NCBI GenBank assembly: GCA_050633445.1
Contig: JBOEGN010000037.1
Coordinates: forward strand, 1 to 64,000
DNA length: 64,000 bases
Direction: 5' to 3'
Origin: Thalassobius sp050633445
Lineage (GTDB): Bacteria; Pseudomonadota; Alphaproteobacteria; Rhodobacterales; Rhodobacteraceae
The translations under genes and the position numbers were made by a program. The notes beneath the pieces are model-generated. The model saw nothing but the letters and a program-made list of their open reading frames with translations, made no database searches and was not told where the DNA came from. Shown piece after piece: positions 49,650 to 58,905 of this stretch (positions are counted from its first letter, which is position 1; each line of letters begins with the position of its first letter).

Positions 49650-50684
49650 TTAGATCTTCACGATCTGCTTGCCGAAATTTCCGCCACTGAGCATATTTAT
49701 GAAGGCCGCGGGCGCGTTCTCCAGCCCTTCGGCCACGTCCTCGACAAACTTGATCTTGCCCTGCGCGACCAAAGGTCCGGCGCTGGCCAGAAACTCGGGC
49801 AGGCGATGGAAATGGTCCGAGATGATGAAGCCGTGAACATGCAGGCGGTTCACCAAAATCGTGCGCCACATCTTGGGCAGATTGTCCTTGGCGCCGGTCA
49901 TGTCACCACCCAACGCACCCGCGTTATACCACGCGATCATGCCGCACAGAGGGATGCGTCCGCCGACATTCATCAGCGGTAAAACGGCCTCCAGAACCTT
50001 GCCAGCGACGTTTTCGAAGTAGATGTCGATGCCGTCCGGGCACGCCTGGGCCAGGGCGGCGCGCAGCTCTTTGGCATCGGCATAGTCGCGGTGATCCAGG
50101 CAGTCGTCGAACCCGAATTCCTCTTTGGCCAACGCGCATTTTTTCGCGCCCCCGGCGATGCCCACGACACGCAGGCCAAGGTGCTTGGCCATCTGCCCGA
50201 CCATTGATCCAACCGGCCCCGTTGCGGCGGCCACGACTAGGGTTTCACCAGCCTGAGGGCGGCCGTATTCCATCAGCCCGAACCAGCCCGTAAAGCCAGG
50301 CATCCCCAGCACCCCCAGCGCCGCGGTCGAGGGCACCGAGGGGTCGATCTTGTTCAGCTGGTTGCCCGGCAGGCAGCCATGCGAGGCCCAGCCGAACATG
50401 CCGAACACGGTGTCACCGGCGGCGAATTTCGGATGGTTCGAGGCGATGACCTCGCCCACAGCGCCGCCTTCCATCGTGTGGTCCAGCTCGACCGGGGCAG
50501 CATAGGATTTCGCATCGTCCATTCGCCCCCGCATGTAAGGATCCAGCGACATGTGGGACACGCGGACCAGAACCTCGCCATCGCCCGGCACCGGCATCGG
50601 AGCCTCTTCGTACCGAAAGTCTTCGTTGACCGGTTCGCCTGTCGGCCTACGCGCCAGCACGACGCGGTTCATTGTTTCACCCAT
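49650..50684 (-). CDS. Zinc-independent MDR-family NADP-dependent oxidoreductase
   Basis: 344 residues. VLVRVSHMSLDPYMRGRM, GFTGWFGLMEYGRPQAGE, VVAAATGPVGSMVGQMAKHL and YFENVAGKVLEAVLPLMNVG match the CurA/leukotriene B4 dehydrogenase-like 2-alkenal/enone reductases. The zinc ligands of alcohol dehydrogenases are absent. Start 50684 has GGGAGGA 5 nt upstream. It is the last gene of the leftward island, 87 bp after the thioesterase, and may reduce unsaturated carbonyl/enoyl intermediates; substrate unknown. Confidence 0.9.
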   Translation of the reverse strand: MGETMNRVVLARRPTGEPVNEDFRYEEAPMPVPGDGEVLVRVSHMSLDPYMRGRMDDAKSYAAPVELDHTMEGGAVGEVIASNHPKFAAGDTVFGMFGWASHGCLPGNQLNKIDPSVPSTAALGVLGMPGFTGWFGLMEYGRPQAGETLVVAAATGPVGSMVGQMAKHLGLRVVGIAGGAKKCALAKEEFGFDDCLDHRDYADAKELRAALAQACPDGIDIYFENVAGKVLEAVLPLMNVGGRIPLCGMIAWYNAGALGGDMTGAKDNLPKMWRTILVNRLHVHGFIISDHFHRLPEFLASAGPLVAQGKIKFVEDVAEGLENAPAAFINMLSGGNFGKQIVKI

Positions 50685-50771
50685 TGTTTCCTCCCGTTTA
50701 AATCCCTGTTTCCCCAAGCTTATCCGCTTTAGTCACGGGCGAAAGGCATGGTGCGTGAACGCGTCGCAACG

Positions 50772-51197
50772 TCACTTAATCTGGGTTTCCCCGCGTAACC
50801 GGAACACCCCGGTGCCCGAAGCGATGCGCGTTCCCAGATCATCCGTGACCAGCCCCGATGTGAAATAGGTCTTGGCGCCGCCGCCGGTTTTCCGCCCCTC
50901 GCAGATCAGACGCGTTCCCTTGGCCTGCCCCTCGTAATTCACATTCAAGGACAGCGTCATCGCCAGTTTTTTGGTGTCGCGCGCGCCTGTGTAGCAGCCG
51001 GCAAAGCCCATCGCCGTGTCCAGAATCGTCGCGTAAACGCCCCCATGCGGAATGCCGTAACGGTTCATCAAATGCGGACGCATCGGCAGTTCGACACGCG
51101 CAAAATCGGGCTGCCAGTCGACGATTTCGAACCCTATATGGCGTTGCAGCGCATACGGGTCCTCGAGAATCGCGGGATCAAATGGGGTCTCGGTCAT
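50772..51197 (-). CDS. PaaI-type hotdog thioesterase
   Basis: 141 residues. The hotdog signature NRYGIPHGGVYATILDTAMG and the basic/Asp-rich strand TLSLNVNYEGQAKGTRL identify a PaaI-like acyl-CoA thioesterase, which in related pathways frees CoA from dead-end intermediates. Starts 9 bp after the APH-like kinase stop in the same operon. Specificity is not predictable. Confidence 0.88.
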   Translation of the reverse strand: MTETPFDPAILEDPYALQRHIGFEIVDWQPDFARVELPMRPHLMNRYGIPHGGVYATILDTAMGFAGCYTGARDTKKLAMTLSLNVNYEGQAKGTRLICEGRKTGGGAKTYFTSGLVTDDLGTRIASGTGVFRLRGETQIK

Positions 51198-51206
51198 GCT
51201 GATCCT

Positions 51207-52241
51207 TTAAACCGTGCGGGCAGCGTTTAGCCCATGTTTTGCGAACACCTCGACATAGGCCCCCAAGGCCTTCCCGCGTTCGGGATTCGAGGCATTCCCG
51301 TCAAGCGCGCGCCTGTAAACGCCCTGAATGATCCCTGCCATGCGAAAGAAGGTAAAGGCCAGATAAAAGCCGAACTTGTCCACTCCGCTCAGGTCGCGGC
51401 GGGCGCAATATGCGTCGATGAACTCGGCGTCGCTCATGAGCCCATGCGCCTTTCGATCAACCCCAGCCAGCCCACGCCCGTCCCCACCCGGAGGCATCAT
51501 CCATTGCATGATCACAGCGGCCAAATCGGCGTAGGGATGGCCGATCGTGGACAGCTCCCAATCAAGCACAGCGGCGATTTCCGGGCGATCAGCATGAAAC
51601 AGCATGTTGTCGATGCGATAATCCCCGTGGACCAGAGTGCGCTGGCCGTCCTCGGCGGGGATATTCGCGTCCAGCCAGGCGATCAGCTCTTCCATTGCGG
51701 GGATCGTGTCGGTCTCTGAGGCCCGGTATTGCTTGGTCCAGCGGTCGATTTGGCGGCGATAATAATTGCCCTCGGGGCCATAGTCATTCAGGCCGGTTGC
51801 TTGCAAATCCACGTTATGGATCGCGGCCAGAACGGCGTTCATCGCATCCTGGATCGGGCGGCGGTCGTCGTGGCTCAACTCGTCCAACCGGGGATCGTTG
51901 AAATGCCGACCGATGACCTCGTCCATGACATAGAAAGCCGAGCCGATCACGCTGTCATCTTCGCAGAGCAGATGCATTTTGGCGACTGGCACGTCCGAGC
52001 CTTGCAGCGCGCTTTGCGCCCGGAATTCCCGATCAACCGCATGGGCCGATTTCAACAGGACGCCGGGTGGCTTACGACGCAAAACATACGTATCCGTAGG
52101 GGTGATCAGGCGAAAGGTCGGGTTTGACTGCCCGACATTGAATTTCTCGGCGCTGAGCGGGCCTTGGAACCCTGGCAAATGGTCTGCCAGATAGGTCGCG
52201 ACGGCGTCGGTATCCAGTTTTGTCGGGTCGTCGGTTGTCAT
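51207..52241 (-). CDS. APH-type phosphotransferase (ACAD10/11- and LvaA-like kinase)
   Basis: 344 residues, aminoglycoside-phosphotransferase fold. Glycine-rich start FNVGQSNPTFRLI; HGDYRIDNM (catalytic D207, N212) and metal motif VLDWELSTIGHPYADLA (D227). In bacterial lva clusters and mammalian ACAD10/11, such kinases phosphorylate 4-hydroxyacyl-CoA so that an acyl-CoA dehydrogenase-like partner can eliminate phosphate. The surrounding ACADs and histidine phosphatase support a similar hydroxyacyl-CoA role, but antibiotic resistance is unlikely. Role by context is inference. Confidence 0.85.
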   Translation of the reverse strand: MTTDDPTKLDTDAVATYLADHLPGFQGPLSAEKFNVGQSNPTFRLITPTDTYVLRRKPPGVLLKSAHAVDREFRAQSALQGSDVPVAKMHLLCEDDSVIGSAFYVMDEVIGRHFNDPRLDELSHDDRRPIQDAMNAVLAAIHNVDLQATGLNDYGPEGNYYRRQIDRWTKQYRASETDTIPAMEELIAWLDANIPAEDGQRTLVHGDYRIDNMLFHADRPEIAAVLDWELSTIGHPYADLAAVIMQWMMPPGGDGRGLAGVDRKAHGLMSDAEFIDAYCARRDLSGVDKFGFYLAFTFFRMAGIIQGVYRRALDGNASNPERGKALGAYVEVFAKHGLNAARTV

Positions 52242-52248
52242 GGTATCC

Positions 52249-52917
52249 TCAACTATAAGTCAGAAGGGGTTCGGTATTTTCCGCCGTGATATGTGGCGTC
52301 TCGTTGAACCCATGCAGAAAGAAATTGCGGGGCGTGAAGATAAAGCGGTTCACAGCGCAATTCTTCATCTGCAATTGCAGTTGGATCTGTTGTTCGGACG
52401 GCGCATTCAGCGTGGCGGCAATCATCTGTCCGATCGCCCCGCCCGAGCTGACGGCCACCACGTGTTTGGCCCCGCTGTCGACGATGGCTTGGCGCGCATC
52501 CTCGACCCGGCGCGCGAAATCGGCCCAGGTTTCAGGAGGGTTTTCAATCTCGTCCCGTTGCCAGGCCAGCACCGTGTCGCGCAGGGTGCGGAAATGCGAT
52601 TTGCGCTCGGAATGCATGTTCTCGGGTGCGGGTTTGTTGGCATAGTGCGCATCCAGCAAGCCTTTGAAATCAAACTCGTTCAGGCCCGCGTGGATGGTGG
52701 CTTGTTCGGGGTCGCGGCCCATGCCTTTGATGATCCCCTCCAGTGTTTCGCGGTGCCGCCGTTGCGCGCCGATGAACAGTCCGTCGGGCGTCACACCTTG
52801 CCGCGCCAAGGCCTTGCCCAGCTCAAAGGACTGATCATGCCCTAGATCGGACAAGACGTCGTAATTTGCCGCGCCGAACGAGGCTTGGGCATGGCGGATG
52901 AGGTACAATTCGGGCAT
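52249..52917 (-). CDS. Histidine phosphatase (phosphoglycerate-mutase-like) family protein
   Basis: 222 residues. N-terminal LYLIRHAQASFGAANYDVLS has the RHG-type motif as RHA; the second His lies in HVVAVSSGGAIGQMI (SSGG where many members have HGG), leaving the acid/base uncertain. A co-operonic APH-like kinase (7 bp downstream) suggests a phosphatase acting on the same kind of phosphorylated acid. The thiolase gene precedes it by 60 bp. Confidence 0.85.
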   Translation of the reverse strand: MPELYLIRHAQASFGAANYDVLSDLGHDQSFELGKALARQGVTPDGLFIGAQRRHRETLEGIIKGMGRDPEQATIHAGLNEFDFKGLLDAHYANKPAPENMHSERKSHFRTLRDTVLAWQRDEIENPPETWADFARRVEDARQAIVDSGAKHVVAVSSGGAIGQMIAATLNAPSEQQIQLQLQMKNCAVNRFIFTPRNFFLHGFNETPHITAENTEPLLTYS

Positions 52918-52977
52918 TGGAGGTCCTTGTGGTTGAGATTGGGGCCGCAGTCACCTTAAGGCCCCAACCTCTGGTTA

Positions 52978-54180
52978 TCAAAGCACTTCGAACAGGCCAG
53001 CAGCACCCATGCCGCCGCCGACGCACATGGTGCAAACCACGTATTTCGCACCGCGACGTTTACCCTCGATCAGCGCGTGGCCAACCATCCGGGCGCCCGA
53101 CATGCCATAGGGGTGGCCGACGGAAATCGCGCCGCCATTGACGTTCAGGATTTCCTCGGGGATGCCCAAGACGCGGGCCGAGTGCAGAACTTGACAGGCA
53201 AACGCTTCGTTCAACTCCCACAAGCCGATATCGTCCATCTTCAGCCCGTGTGCCTCGAGCAGTTTCGGCACCGCATAGATCGGGCCGATACCCATTTCGT
53301 CGGGTTCCAGGCCAGCGGCCATGACGCCGACATAACGGCCCAGCGGCTGCAAACCGCGCTGTTCGGCCAGTTTCGCCTCCATAATGACCGAGGCCGAGGC
53401 CCCATCAGACAGCTGGCTGGCATTGCCGGGGGTTATGAACTTACCCTCTTTGACGGTTTGACCGTCCTTGAACACCGGAGACAGGCTTTGCAGGTTCTCA
53501 AGCGTCGTGCCGGGGCGGTTGCCCTCGTCCTTGTCCAGCGTCACTTCTTTGAAGGATACCTCTTTGGTTTCCTTGTCCATCACGCCCATCGAGGTGGTCA
53601 GCGGCACGATCTCGTCATCGAACTTGCCTGCCTCTTGTGCGGCGGCAGTGCGGTTCTGCGATTGCAGGGCATAAGCATCCTGGTCTTCGCGGCTGACGTT
53701 ATAGCGGGCGGCCACAATCTCGGCGGTTTCCAGCATGGACATGTACAGCGACGGTTTGTTCTTTTTCGTCCATGGGTCGGCCATCCAATCCATACGCATC
53801 TGCTGGTTCTGGACCAGACTGATGGATTCGACACCGCCGCCGATGCAGATATCCATGCCGTCATGCACGACCTGCTTGGCGGCCGTTGCGATGGCCATCA
53901 TGCCGCTGGCACATTGGCGATCCATGGACATGCCGCCGATGGTGACGGGCAGGCCCGCGCGGATCACGGCCTGACGGCCAATATTGCCCCCGGTCGAGCC
54001 TTGCTGGATCGCCGCGCCAATGACGCAATCGGTGATCTCAGAGCCGTCCAGCCCCGCGCGCGAAACGGCGTTGCTGACGGCGTGGCCGATCAGCTCTTGC
54101 GCCGAGGTGTTGTTGAAGGCACCGCGATAGGCTTTGCCGATCGGAGTGCGGGCGGTGGAAACGATGACTGCGTCACGCAT
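52978..54180 (-). CDS. Thiolase (acetyl-CoA C-acyltransferase)
   Basis: 400 residues. Catalytic motifs are complete: C90 in MDRQCASGMMAI, NEAFACQVLHSARVLG, GHPYGMSGARMVG and CTMCVGGGMGAAG near the C-terminus. It performs the last beta-oxidation step (thiolysis of 3-ketoacyl-CoA) in the leftward operon, 3 bp after the upstream SDR. It could alternatively work in the reverse (condensing) direction, but gene context favours degradation. Confidence 0.93.
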   Translation of the reverse strand: MRDAVIVSTARTPIGKAYRGAFNNTSAQELIGHAVSNAVSRAGLDGSEITDCVIGAAIQQGSTGGNIGRQAVIRAGLPVTIGGMSMDRQCASGMMAIATAAKQVVHDGMDICIGGGVESISLVQNQQMRMDWMADPWTKKNKPSLYMSMLETAEIVAARYNVSREDQDAYALQSQNRTAAAQEAGKFDDEIVPLTTSMGVMDKETKEVSFKEVTLDKDEGNRPGTTLENLQSLSPVFKDGQTVKEGKFITPGNASQLSDGASASVIMEAKLAEQRGLQPLGRYVGVMAAGLEPDEMGIGPIYAVPKLLEAHGLKMDDIGLWELNEAFACQVLHSARVLGIPEEILNVNGGAISVGHPYGMSGARMVGHALIEGKRRGAKYVVCTMCVGGGMGAAGLFEVL

Positions 54181-54183
54181 GGG

Positions 54184-55116
54184 TTAACCCTTTTGCTCTA
54201 GCTTAATGCCACGCAGCGCGGCGGCCATGTGGATGTATTTGTTGGTCTGGTCGAAAGCACCTGACATTTCTGTCTGGCCTTCGCCGTTGCGGATCGTGTC
54301 CAGATTGGCAAGAACGCCCTCGGGGCTTAGATCGTCGTCTTTCAGGGCGACGCCGCGGCTTTCATAGATCTTGGTTTCGGCAAAGCAGCCGCCACCGGCA
54401 CCCAGGATCATGCGGCTTGGCCCGTCCTCGGACACCAGCGCCAGCAGGCCGGGGGTGATGGTCTCGGGTTTCAGCAGATCCTTGACCTCGGCCGGGAACA
54501 GCTCTTCGGTCATGCGAGTGGTTGCGGTGGGGGCCAGCATGTTGGTGCGCACGTTCTTGCGGCTGCCCTCGTGGTGCAGCACGTTCATCAGCCCCAGCAT
54601 CGAGGCTTTGGCGGCCCCATAATTCGACTGCCCGAAATTGCCATACAGACCCGAGGCCGAGGTGGTCAAAACGATCCGCCCATACTCGCGTTCCAGCATG
54701 TGGCGCCACAGCGCGTGGGTGCAGTTGACCGCCCCCATCAGGTGCACATCCACGACCTTTTGGAAATCATCCAGAGTCATCTTGGCAAAGGTTTTGTCCC
54801 GCAGAATGCCTGCGTTGTTGACCAGAATGTCCACATGGCCGAACTCGGAAATTGCCTGATCCACCATGGTCTGAACCTGATCGGGATCGGCCACATTTGC
54901 GCCATTGGCGATGGCTTTGCCACCTGCCGCGCGGATTTCGTCGACCACGGCCTGAGCCGCCTGGGAACCAGCGCCGGTTCCATCCGTCGCGGTGCCCAGA
55001 TCGTTCACGATGACCTTGGCCCCGCGTGCGGCCAACCCCATGGCATGGCTGCGCCCCAGACCGACGCCGGCCCCGGTGACGATGGCGACGCGTCCGTCAA
55101 AACGTATTTCGCTCAT
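54184..55116 (-). CDS. SDR, MFE-2-like 3-hydroxyacyl-CoA dehydrogenase
   Basis: 310 residues. VAIVTGAGVGLGRSHAMGLA, VIVNDLGTATDGTG, VNNAGILRDKTFAKMTLDD and the catalytic SNYGAAKASMLGL match the SDR domain of peroxisomal multifunctional enzyme type 2 (HSD17B4). With the MaoC hydratase encoded directly before it (stop and start adjacent, no spacer), the two reproduce the hydratase-2/dehydrogenase pair of (R)-specific beta-oxidation. Confidence 0.9.
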   Translation of the reverse strand: MSEIRFDGRVAIVTGAGVGLGRSHAMGLAARGAKVIVNDLGTATDGTGAGSQAAQAVVDEIRAAGGKAIANGANVADPDQVQTMVDQAISEFGHVDILVNNAGILRDKTFAKMTLDDFQKVVDVHLMGAVNCTHALWRHMLEREYGRIVLTTSASGLYGNFGQSNYGAAKASMLGLMNVLHHEGSRKNVRTNMLAPTATTRMTEELFPAEVKDLLKPETITPGLLALVSEDGPSRMILGAGGGCFAETKIYESRGVALKDDDLSPEGVLANLDTIRNGEGQTEMSGAFDQTNKYIHMAAALRGIKLEQKG

Positions 55117-55590
55117 CTATTTTGCCTCGAAATAGCGGCGGACGATCCATTCCGCGATCAATGCAGGACGGTCCTGGCCTTCGATCTCGACCTGGATGGT
55201 CATTGCGCTTTGCATTTCGCCGGACCGGGTTTCTTCGACCTGAGTCAATGTGAAATGCCCCCGGATACGGGCGCCAACCTTGACCGGAGACACAAACCGC
55301 ACCTTATCGAAGCCATAGTTCACGGTCATCGCGGTGCCCTCGACGTCGGGCACTTTTGCGGCCAGCGCGGTCAGCAGCGACAGCGTCAGAAAACCATGCG
55401 CGATCGTCGTTCCAAAGGGAGAGTCGGCAGCGCGTTCCGGGTCGGTGTGGATATATTGATGGTCATGCGTGCAATCGGCAAAGGCGTTGATCTGTTCTTG
55501 TGTGATTTCCATCCAGTCGGATGTGCCCAGCGACTGGCCCAGCAGAGCTTCGAATTCAGTGCGCGAAATAACTTTGGGGGTTTCGTTCAT
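55117..55590 (-). CDS. MaoC-like enoyl-CoA hydratase (hydratase 2)
   Basis: 157 residues, single-hotdog (R)-specific hydratase. The dyad motif DSPFGTTIAHGFLTLSLL supplies the Asp and His; RFVSPVKVGARIRGHFTL is the typical later strand. Preceded by a 2-bp gap after an SDR and directly followed by the MFE-2-like SDR. It hydrates trans-2-enoyl-CoA in the pathway. Confidence 0.9.
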   Translation of the reverse strand: MNETPKVISRTEFEALLGQSLGTSDWMEITQEQINAFADCTHDHQYIHTDPERAADSPFGTTIAHGFLTLSLLTALAAKVPDVEGTAMTVNYGFDKVRFVSPVKVGARIRGHFTLTQVEETRSGEMQSAMTIQVEIEGQDRPALIAEWIVRRYFEAK

Positions 55591-55592
55591 GG

Positions 55593-56411
55593 TCAGATGT
55601 CCTTGTTAAACAAATTGATAGAGGCCGCAGATTGCAACCCGCCCGACAATGGCAAGATCGCGCCCGAGACATAGGCCCCACCCTTGCCACAAAGATATTG
55701 AAGCGCCCCCGCGATATCCTCGGGGCAGCCGACCCGGCCCAGCGGGATGCCCTGCGCTGATTTTTGCTGGCCTTCTTCGGTGCTGATGGCGAAAGCGGTC
55801 ATATTCGACACGAACGGCCCCGGAGCGATAGCATTCACAGTGATGCCCTGCGGCGCCAGATCGTTGGACAGAACGCGAGTCATATGGTGCACCGCCCCTT
55901 TGGAAACCGCATAGGAATAGGTCGCGGTCCCTTTTGGCACGTCCCCCATGACCGAGCCCACGTTCACCACCCGTGCAGGATCCCCAGCAGAGCTGGCCTT
56001 CATGAGCATCGGCAACAGGCTTTGCGTCAGGTGGAACATGCCTGTGACGTTCAAGCTCAGCAGTTTTTCCCAGGCTTCATAAGGATGCTGGCCCAAGGGT
56101 GCGCCCCAGGTCCGGCCCGCATTGTTCATCAGGATATGCAGCGTATCGGTGCGTTTGCCAACCTCGGCAACCAGATCAGCGATCCCCGCCTCAGAGGAAA
56201 CATCCCCGCCGAACCCTTCGGCGCTGCCGTCATAGCCCATGTCGTTCAGCTCGGCTGCGACGGCCTCGCAGGCCGCGCCCTTGCGGCTGGCGATCAAAAC
56301 GTGCGCTCCCGCAGCTACAAGCCCTTCGACGGCCATTCGGCCAATTCCGGTTGCTCCGCCAGTGACCAAAGCGGTCTTCCCGCTCAGATTGAACAAATCA
56401 TTCGGTTTCAT
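55593..56411 (-). CDS. Short-chain dehydrogenase/reductase
   Basis: 272 residues, complete classical SDR: ALVTGGATGIGRMAVEGL, LMNNAGRTWGAPLGQHP, catalytic YSYAVSKGAVHHMTRVL and C-terminal YVSGAILPLSGGLQSA. AAGGGAGAG precedes the ATG at 56411; a longer frame upstream is not supported. Lies between the second acyl-CoA dehydrogenase and MaoC; it may oxidise a side-chain hydroxyl rather than the beta position, which the MFE-2-like SDR can serve. Confidence 0.9.
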   Translation of the reverse strand: MKPNDLFNLSGKTALVTGGATGIGRMAVEGLVAAGAHVLIASRKGAACEAVAAELNDMGYDGSAEGFGGDVSSEAGIADLVAEVGKRTDTLHILMNNAGRTWGAPLGQHPYEAWEKLLSLNVTGMFHLTQSLLPMLMKASSAGDPARVVNVGSVMGDVPKGTATYSYAVSKGAVHHMTRVLSNDLAPQGITVNAIAPGPFVSNMTAFAISTEEGQQKSAQGIPLGRVGCPEDIAGALQYLCGKGGAYVSGAILPLSGGLQSAASINLFNKDI

Positions 56412-56433
56412 AGTCTCTCCCTTGATATCATGT

Positions 56434-57567
56434 TCAGAACCCACGCGCGACAGCGACCTGTGCCGCGTGATAGCCGTAGTCGCCCAGCCACTCGGCGCCA
56501 ACGCGCGCGCGTTTCATGAAAAACCCGATGTCGTATTCGTCGGTCATGCCGATGCCGCCGTGCATTTGTACGCCCTCGCTGACGGCCAATTTTGCGGTCG
56601 CTGTTGCGCGGGCTTTGGCCAATGACACGGCCATGGTTGCCTGATCCGGGGTGGCATCCAGCACCCGGCCTGCATTGGCGATGGCGCTGGCGGTGACCTC
56701 GATCTCGCTCCACAAATGGGCGGCGCGGTGCTGAAGCGCTTGGAACGAGCCGATGGTCCGCCCAAACTGCTTGCGCTCTTTCAGATACCCGACGGTCAAA
56801 GCATAGGCCCCGCCAGCAACGCCCGCCAGTTCGGCGGCGACGGCGGCTTGGCCAGCCTCCAGCCCATTGCGCAAGGCGGTCAGGCCATTGTCCAGCTGAC
56901 CAATGATGTCGTCTCCGGTGACTTCGACACCGGACAGGTCGATCCGGGCATGGTCGCGGCTGTCTACGGTCGCAGACGGGGTGCGCGTGATGCCGGTGCG
57001 ATCCGCCTCGATGTCAAACAGGGTCAGGCCGGCACTTTCACCAGGGGTGCCGCCGGTACGGGCCAGAACCAACAGCCGATCAGCCGAGCCTCCATCCGCG
57101 ACAAACCCTTTTCGCCCGGTCAAAGCATATCCATTTCCGGATTTCTGAGCGGCCAAACTGGTCGCGGCGGGGTCGAATTTGGCACCTTCGTCGATTGCCA
57201 GCGCATAGGTCACTTCGCCTCCGGCAATCATGGTTAACGCCTGCGCGGCGCGCGTCGTCGCTGCGTTCCGCAGAGTGGAAGCCGCGACCACTGAGGTCGA
57301 GATAAACGGGCTGGAGGCCAGCACATTTCCCATCTCTTCACACAGAATTCCCGCCGCGCGATGGCCCATATCGGCACCATTCTGGCCCTCGGGGACCAAC
57401 ACGCCGGTCCAGCCCATCTGTGCCATTTCACGCCACACTCCGGGGTCATATGCCCGGCCTTTGTCGCGGTTTTCGCGCAGTGCGGCGACTGGCGATGCGT
57501 CATTCAGAAACCCGCGTGCAGAATCACGCAGCAAGGTTTCGTCTTCGGTTTCAAGAAGACTTTGCAT
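56434..57567 (-). CDS. Acyl-CoA dehydrogenase, subunit-like member D
   Basis: 377 residues. C-terminal helical region VGYLKERKQFGRTIGSFQAL and KLAVSEGVQMHGGIGMTDEY are clear; the N-terminal half is less conserved and lacks the YSEPGAGSD FAD/substrate motif, like its counterpart at 48509. It starts 11 bp after the stop of acyl-CoA dehydrogenase C and probably forms a heteromer with it. Confidence 0.88.
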   Translation of the reverse strand: MQSLLETEDETLLRDSARGFLNDASPVAALRENRDKGRAYDPGVWREMAQMGWTGVLVPEGQNGADMGHRAAGILCEEMGNVLASSPFISTSVVAASTLRNAATTRAAQALTMIAGGEVTYALAIDEGAKFDPAATSLAAQKSGNGYALTGRKGFVADGGSADRLLVLARTGGTPGESAGLTLFDIEADRTGITRTPSATVDSRDHARIDLSGVEVTGDDIIGQLDNGLTALRNGLEAGQAAVAAELAGVAGGAYALTVGYLKERKQFGRTIGSFQALQHRAAHLWSEIEVTASAIANAGRVLDATPDQATMAVSLAKARATATAKLAVSEGVQMHGGIGMTDEYDIGFFMKRARVGAEWLGDYGYHAAQVAVARGF

Positions 57568-57578
57568 ATCAGATTTCC

Positions 57579-58760
57579 TTACTTCGACGGCAGGTCCAGA
57601 ACACGTTTGGCGATAATATCCAGCATCACCTCGCTGGTGCCGCCCTCAATGGAATTGGCCTTGGTGCGCAGCCATTCTGGGGCCAGCGCGCCATGCGGGC
57701 CGTCCCATTCAACGCCCTCGCTGCCCGTCGCGGACATCAAAACCTCGTATCGACGTTTGTTCAACTCGGTGCCGAAATATTTCAGCATGGCGCTGGCATT
57801 GCCGACGCCCCGGCCCGATTGCGCCTGATCTTTGTAGCGATCCATGGTCAGGTTGAAGGCCAGGTTGTCGACCTCTAGCTGCATGGCTTCGGCGCGGATT
57901 ACCGGGTCGACAGTATCGCCCAAAACCTCGCCAACCGAGCGGCCGCCAAGCAGACCACCGCCTCCAGCACCTATCATTTCACGTTCGTGGGTCAGCAGGT
58001 GCTTGGCGACATCCCAGCCGCGATTCTGCGTGCCTACAATCGAAGAAATCCCTTCTCCATAGGATTTTGGCACCTTCACGTTGTCGAAAAATGTCTCGCA
58101 AAATGGCGAGTTCCCCGAGATCAGCTGGATCGGTTTCGTGGTCACGCCCGGCGAGGTCATGTCGATCAACATAAAGCTAATGCCCAAATGTTTTGGGGCC
58201 TCGCGGTCTGTACGGACCAGCGCGAAAATCCAATCGGCCTTGTCCGCGTAGGAGGTCCAGATTTTCTGACCGTTCACCAGCCAGTGATCCCCCATGTCCT
58301 CGGCGCGGGTTTGGACATTGGCCAGATCACTGCCCGCACCAGGTTCAGAATAGCCCTGACACCAGCGGATTTCCCCGCGCGTGATCGGAGGCAGGAAGTG
58401 TTGCTTCTGTTCCTCGGTGCCGAACTCCAGCAAAGCAGGCCCCAGCATCCACAAACCAAAACTTTCCAAAGGCGATGGGGCCTCAAGGCGCATCATCTCT
58501 TCGCGAAAGGCTTTTTCTTGCGCGCGGCTTAAACCTGCACCACCATAGGCAGTGGGCCAGCGCGGTGCGGTCAGCCCGGCGTCGCGGGCGCGCTCTAGCC
58601 ACTGCTTTTGATCTTCGCGCTTGAACGTCCAGTTTTTGCCGCCCCAAACAATGGCGTCTTCGTCCATTGTCTGCCCCAACAACGTCTGCGGGCAGTTTTC
58701 GGCGATCCAAGTTGCAAAGACCTGATGGCTATCGGCCCCCTCGGCCAATCCCTCAATCAT
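57579..58760 (-). CDS. Acyl-CoA dehydrogenase, subunit-like member C
   Basis: 393 residues. CQGYSEPGAGSDLANVQTRA, VNGQKIWTSYADKADWIFAL and C-terminal SIEGGTSEVMLDIIAKRVL, which retains the Glu of the catalytic EGGT position. The ATG at 58760 is preceded by GGGAGGGG; further upstream sequence belongs to the promoter region shared with the Liv cluster. First gene of the ten-gene leftward operon; divergent from the substrate-binding protein gene. Confidence 0.92.
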   Translation of the reverse strand: MIEGLAEGADSHQVFATWIAENCPQTLLGQTMDEDAIVWGGKNWTFKREDQKQWLERARDAGLTAPRWPTAYGGAGLSRAQEKAFREEMMRLEAPSPLESFGLWMLGPALLEFGTEEQKQHFLPPITRGEIRWCQGYSEPGAGSDLANVQTRAEDMGDHWLVNGQKIWTSYADKADWIFALVRTDREAPKHLGISFMLIDMTSPGVTTKPIQLISGNSPFCETFFDNVKVPKSYGEGISSIVGTQNRGWDVAKHLLTHEREMIGAGGGGLLGGRSVGEVLGDTVDPVIRAEAMQLEVDNLAFNLTMDRYKDQAQSGRGVGNASAMLKYFGTELNKRRYEVLMSATGSEGVEWDGPHGALAPEWLRTKANSIEGGTSEVMLDIIAKRVLDLPSK

Positions 58761-58818
58761 CAACACCCCTCCCTCTGGCGTTTGCTTCACTATGCAGAAT
58801 AGAATTTCACAAAATGAT

Positions 58819-58847
58819 TGACAAGCGTACAACCTCCCCTTTTAATC
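58819..58847 (+). promoter_or_regulatory. Strong sigma-70-like promoter of the Liv operon
   Basis: TTGACA (58819-58824), exactly 17 bp, TTTAAT (58842-58847); 59 bp before the substrate-binding protein ATG in the divergent region. Confidence 0.75.
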
Positions 58848-58905
58848 GGCCCCGCGAGGGGGCCTCCAAATGGAATGGTCCTTTCTTTCTAGAGGGAGGA
58901 ATACC

